NCBI GenBank assembly: GCA_017999135.1 | Contig: JAGOBT010000186.1 | Coordinates: forward strand, 1-6,621 | Source: Burkholderiaceae bacterium | Lineage (GTDB): Bacteria; Pseudomonadota; Gammaproteobacteria; Burkholderiales; Burkholderiaceae_C | DNA length: 6,621 nucleotides | Direction of reading: 5' to 3' | Shown: one piece after another, positions 6,132 through 6,621 of the stretch | How the letters are laid out: each line of letters begins with the position of its first letter | Position numbering within the stretch: the stretch's first letter is position 1 | Program-made: the position numbers and the translations under genes | Notes under the pieces: generated by a model | The model's input: only the letters and a program-made list of their open reading frames with translations | Told to the model about the DNA's origin: nothing | The model's database searches: none

Positions 6132-6621
6132 AACCGATGGACCTGGACCTGCAGTTCGTCGCCGACGCCCTGCCCGCCTTCCTGAGCGAGGCCCGCGAGC
6201 AGATCGCGTCCATCGAGCAGCTGCTGCTGCAGCTGGAAGACGCCCCCGACGACCGCGAGCTGCTGGACGCGCTGTTCCGCTGCGCCCACACCGTCAAGGG
6301 GTCGGCCGGCATCTTCGGGCTGGACGCGGTGGTGGCCTTCACCCACCATGTCGAGAGCCTGCTGGACCGGCTGCGCGCCGGGGCGCTGCAGCTCACGCCG
6401 GCGCTCGACACGCTGCTGCTGCAGTGCAACGACCAGATCCGTGCGCTGGTGGATGCCGCCGGCCAGCCGGCGTCGGACGGCACCGTCGACACCGACGGCG
6501 ACGCCGCACGGGCCGCGCTGGTGGTGCGGCTGCAGGCCGCAGGCGCCGGCGGCGATGCCCCGGCCGCGCCGGTGCCGCAGGACACCGCCGCCCCGGCTGC
6601 CACGCCGGACGCCGCCAGCCC
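6128..6621 (+). CDS. cheA: Chemotaxis histidine kinase CheA, N-terminal part (runs off the window)
   Basis: 164 complete codons of a CheA kinase; the gene continues past the right edge. The visible part is the P1 histidine-phosphotransfer domain, a helical bundle: helix 1 FVADALPAFLSEAREQIASI (10-29), then the phosphorylation helix ALFRCAHTVKGSAGIFGLD (48-66), where H54 is the phosphoacceptor. HTVKGSAG is the canonical CheA P1 motif. Further helices run to about residue 115. After about residue 138 the sequence becomes Ala/Pro/Gly-rich, a typical flexible linker towards P2 or the dimerisation domain. The P3 dimerisation, P4 kinase and P5 CheW-like domains are not in the window. The start overlaps the STAS stop by three bases. 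The receptor upstream should control its activity, and CheY upstream is the expected phosphate recipient. An Hpt-only protein is possible in principle but unlikely given the operon. Confidence 0.92.
   Translation, partial: MKPMDLDLQFVADALPAFLSEAREQIASIEQLLLQLEDAPDDRELLDALFRCAHTVKGSAGIFGLDAVVAFTHHVESLLDRLRAGALQLTPALDTLLLQCNDQIRALVDAAGQPASDGTVDTDGDAARAALVVRLQAAGAGGDAPAAPVPQDTAAPAATPDAAS

Noticed and set aside
5686..6603. 305-residue minus-strand frame opposite the STAS and cheA genes
   Set aside because: Low-complexity Ser/Arg/Ala sequence antisense to two well-supported genes.
6480..6619. Ala/Pro-rich end of the cheA fragment as a possible frameshift or degenerate region
   Set aside because: The frame stays open and the composition is normal for the flexible linker after a CheA P1 domain.
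1..6621. Mobile element, phage, CRISPR, toxin-antitoxin or defence system
   Set aside because: No transposase, integrase, terminal repeats, repeat arrays, small toxin-like gene pairs or nuclease motifs were seen, and base composition is even across the genes.

Overview
The window is very GC-rich DNA with tightly packed genes and long GC-driven antisense reading frames. The protein set (a UMF1-type MFS permease, an EamA exporter, a MOSC protein, an old yellow enzyme and a chemosensory operon) suggests a betaproteobacterium of the order Burkholderiales, perhaps the Rubrivivax/Leptothrix/Ideonella group. This placement is inferred from composition and protein character; no rRNA or other phylogenetic marker is present.

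Left half (1-4054): four metabolic or transport genes. A UMF1/Atg22-like MFS permease (19-1371, +) converges on an EamA/DMT exporter (1383-2285, -), with only 11 bases between the stop codons and an imperfect hairpin spanning both stops. The EamA gene diverges from a MOSC-domain protein (2385-2969, +) across a 99-base gap that holds a compact hairpin. The MOSC gene converges on an old yellow enzyme family ene-reductase (2948-4054, -), and their 3' ends overlap by 22 bases. Nothing ties these four genes into one pathway; they look like independent single-gene units.

Middle (4055-4276): a 222-base divergent intergenic region. It holds the window's only obvious AT-rich island, a nested inverted repeat in the ene-reductase leader and a weak sigma-28-like promoter candidate facing the chemotaxis genes.

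Right half (4277-6621): the 5' part of a chemosensory operon on the + strand. In order it encodes a soluble methyl-accepting chemotaxis protein without membrane segments, a CheY-type receiver, a STAS-domain protein and the N-terminal part of a CheA histidine kinase, which runs off the window end. The genes are 25 and 12 bases apart, then overlap by 3 bases (ATGA). The receptor would control CheA autophosphorylation on His54 of the P1 domain, and CheA would phosphorylate CheY on Asp54. The small STAS protein is the least standard member, and both residues at its usual phosphorylation site are alanine. cheW, cheR, cheD and cheB would be expected downstream but lie outside the window.

I see no mobile element, CRISPR array, RNA gene or clearly new system. 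The points most worth a second look are the STAS protein in the che operon, the receptor's C-terminal ETRFF tail and the tryptophan at the CheY switch position.
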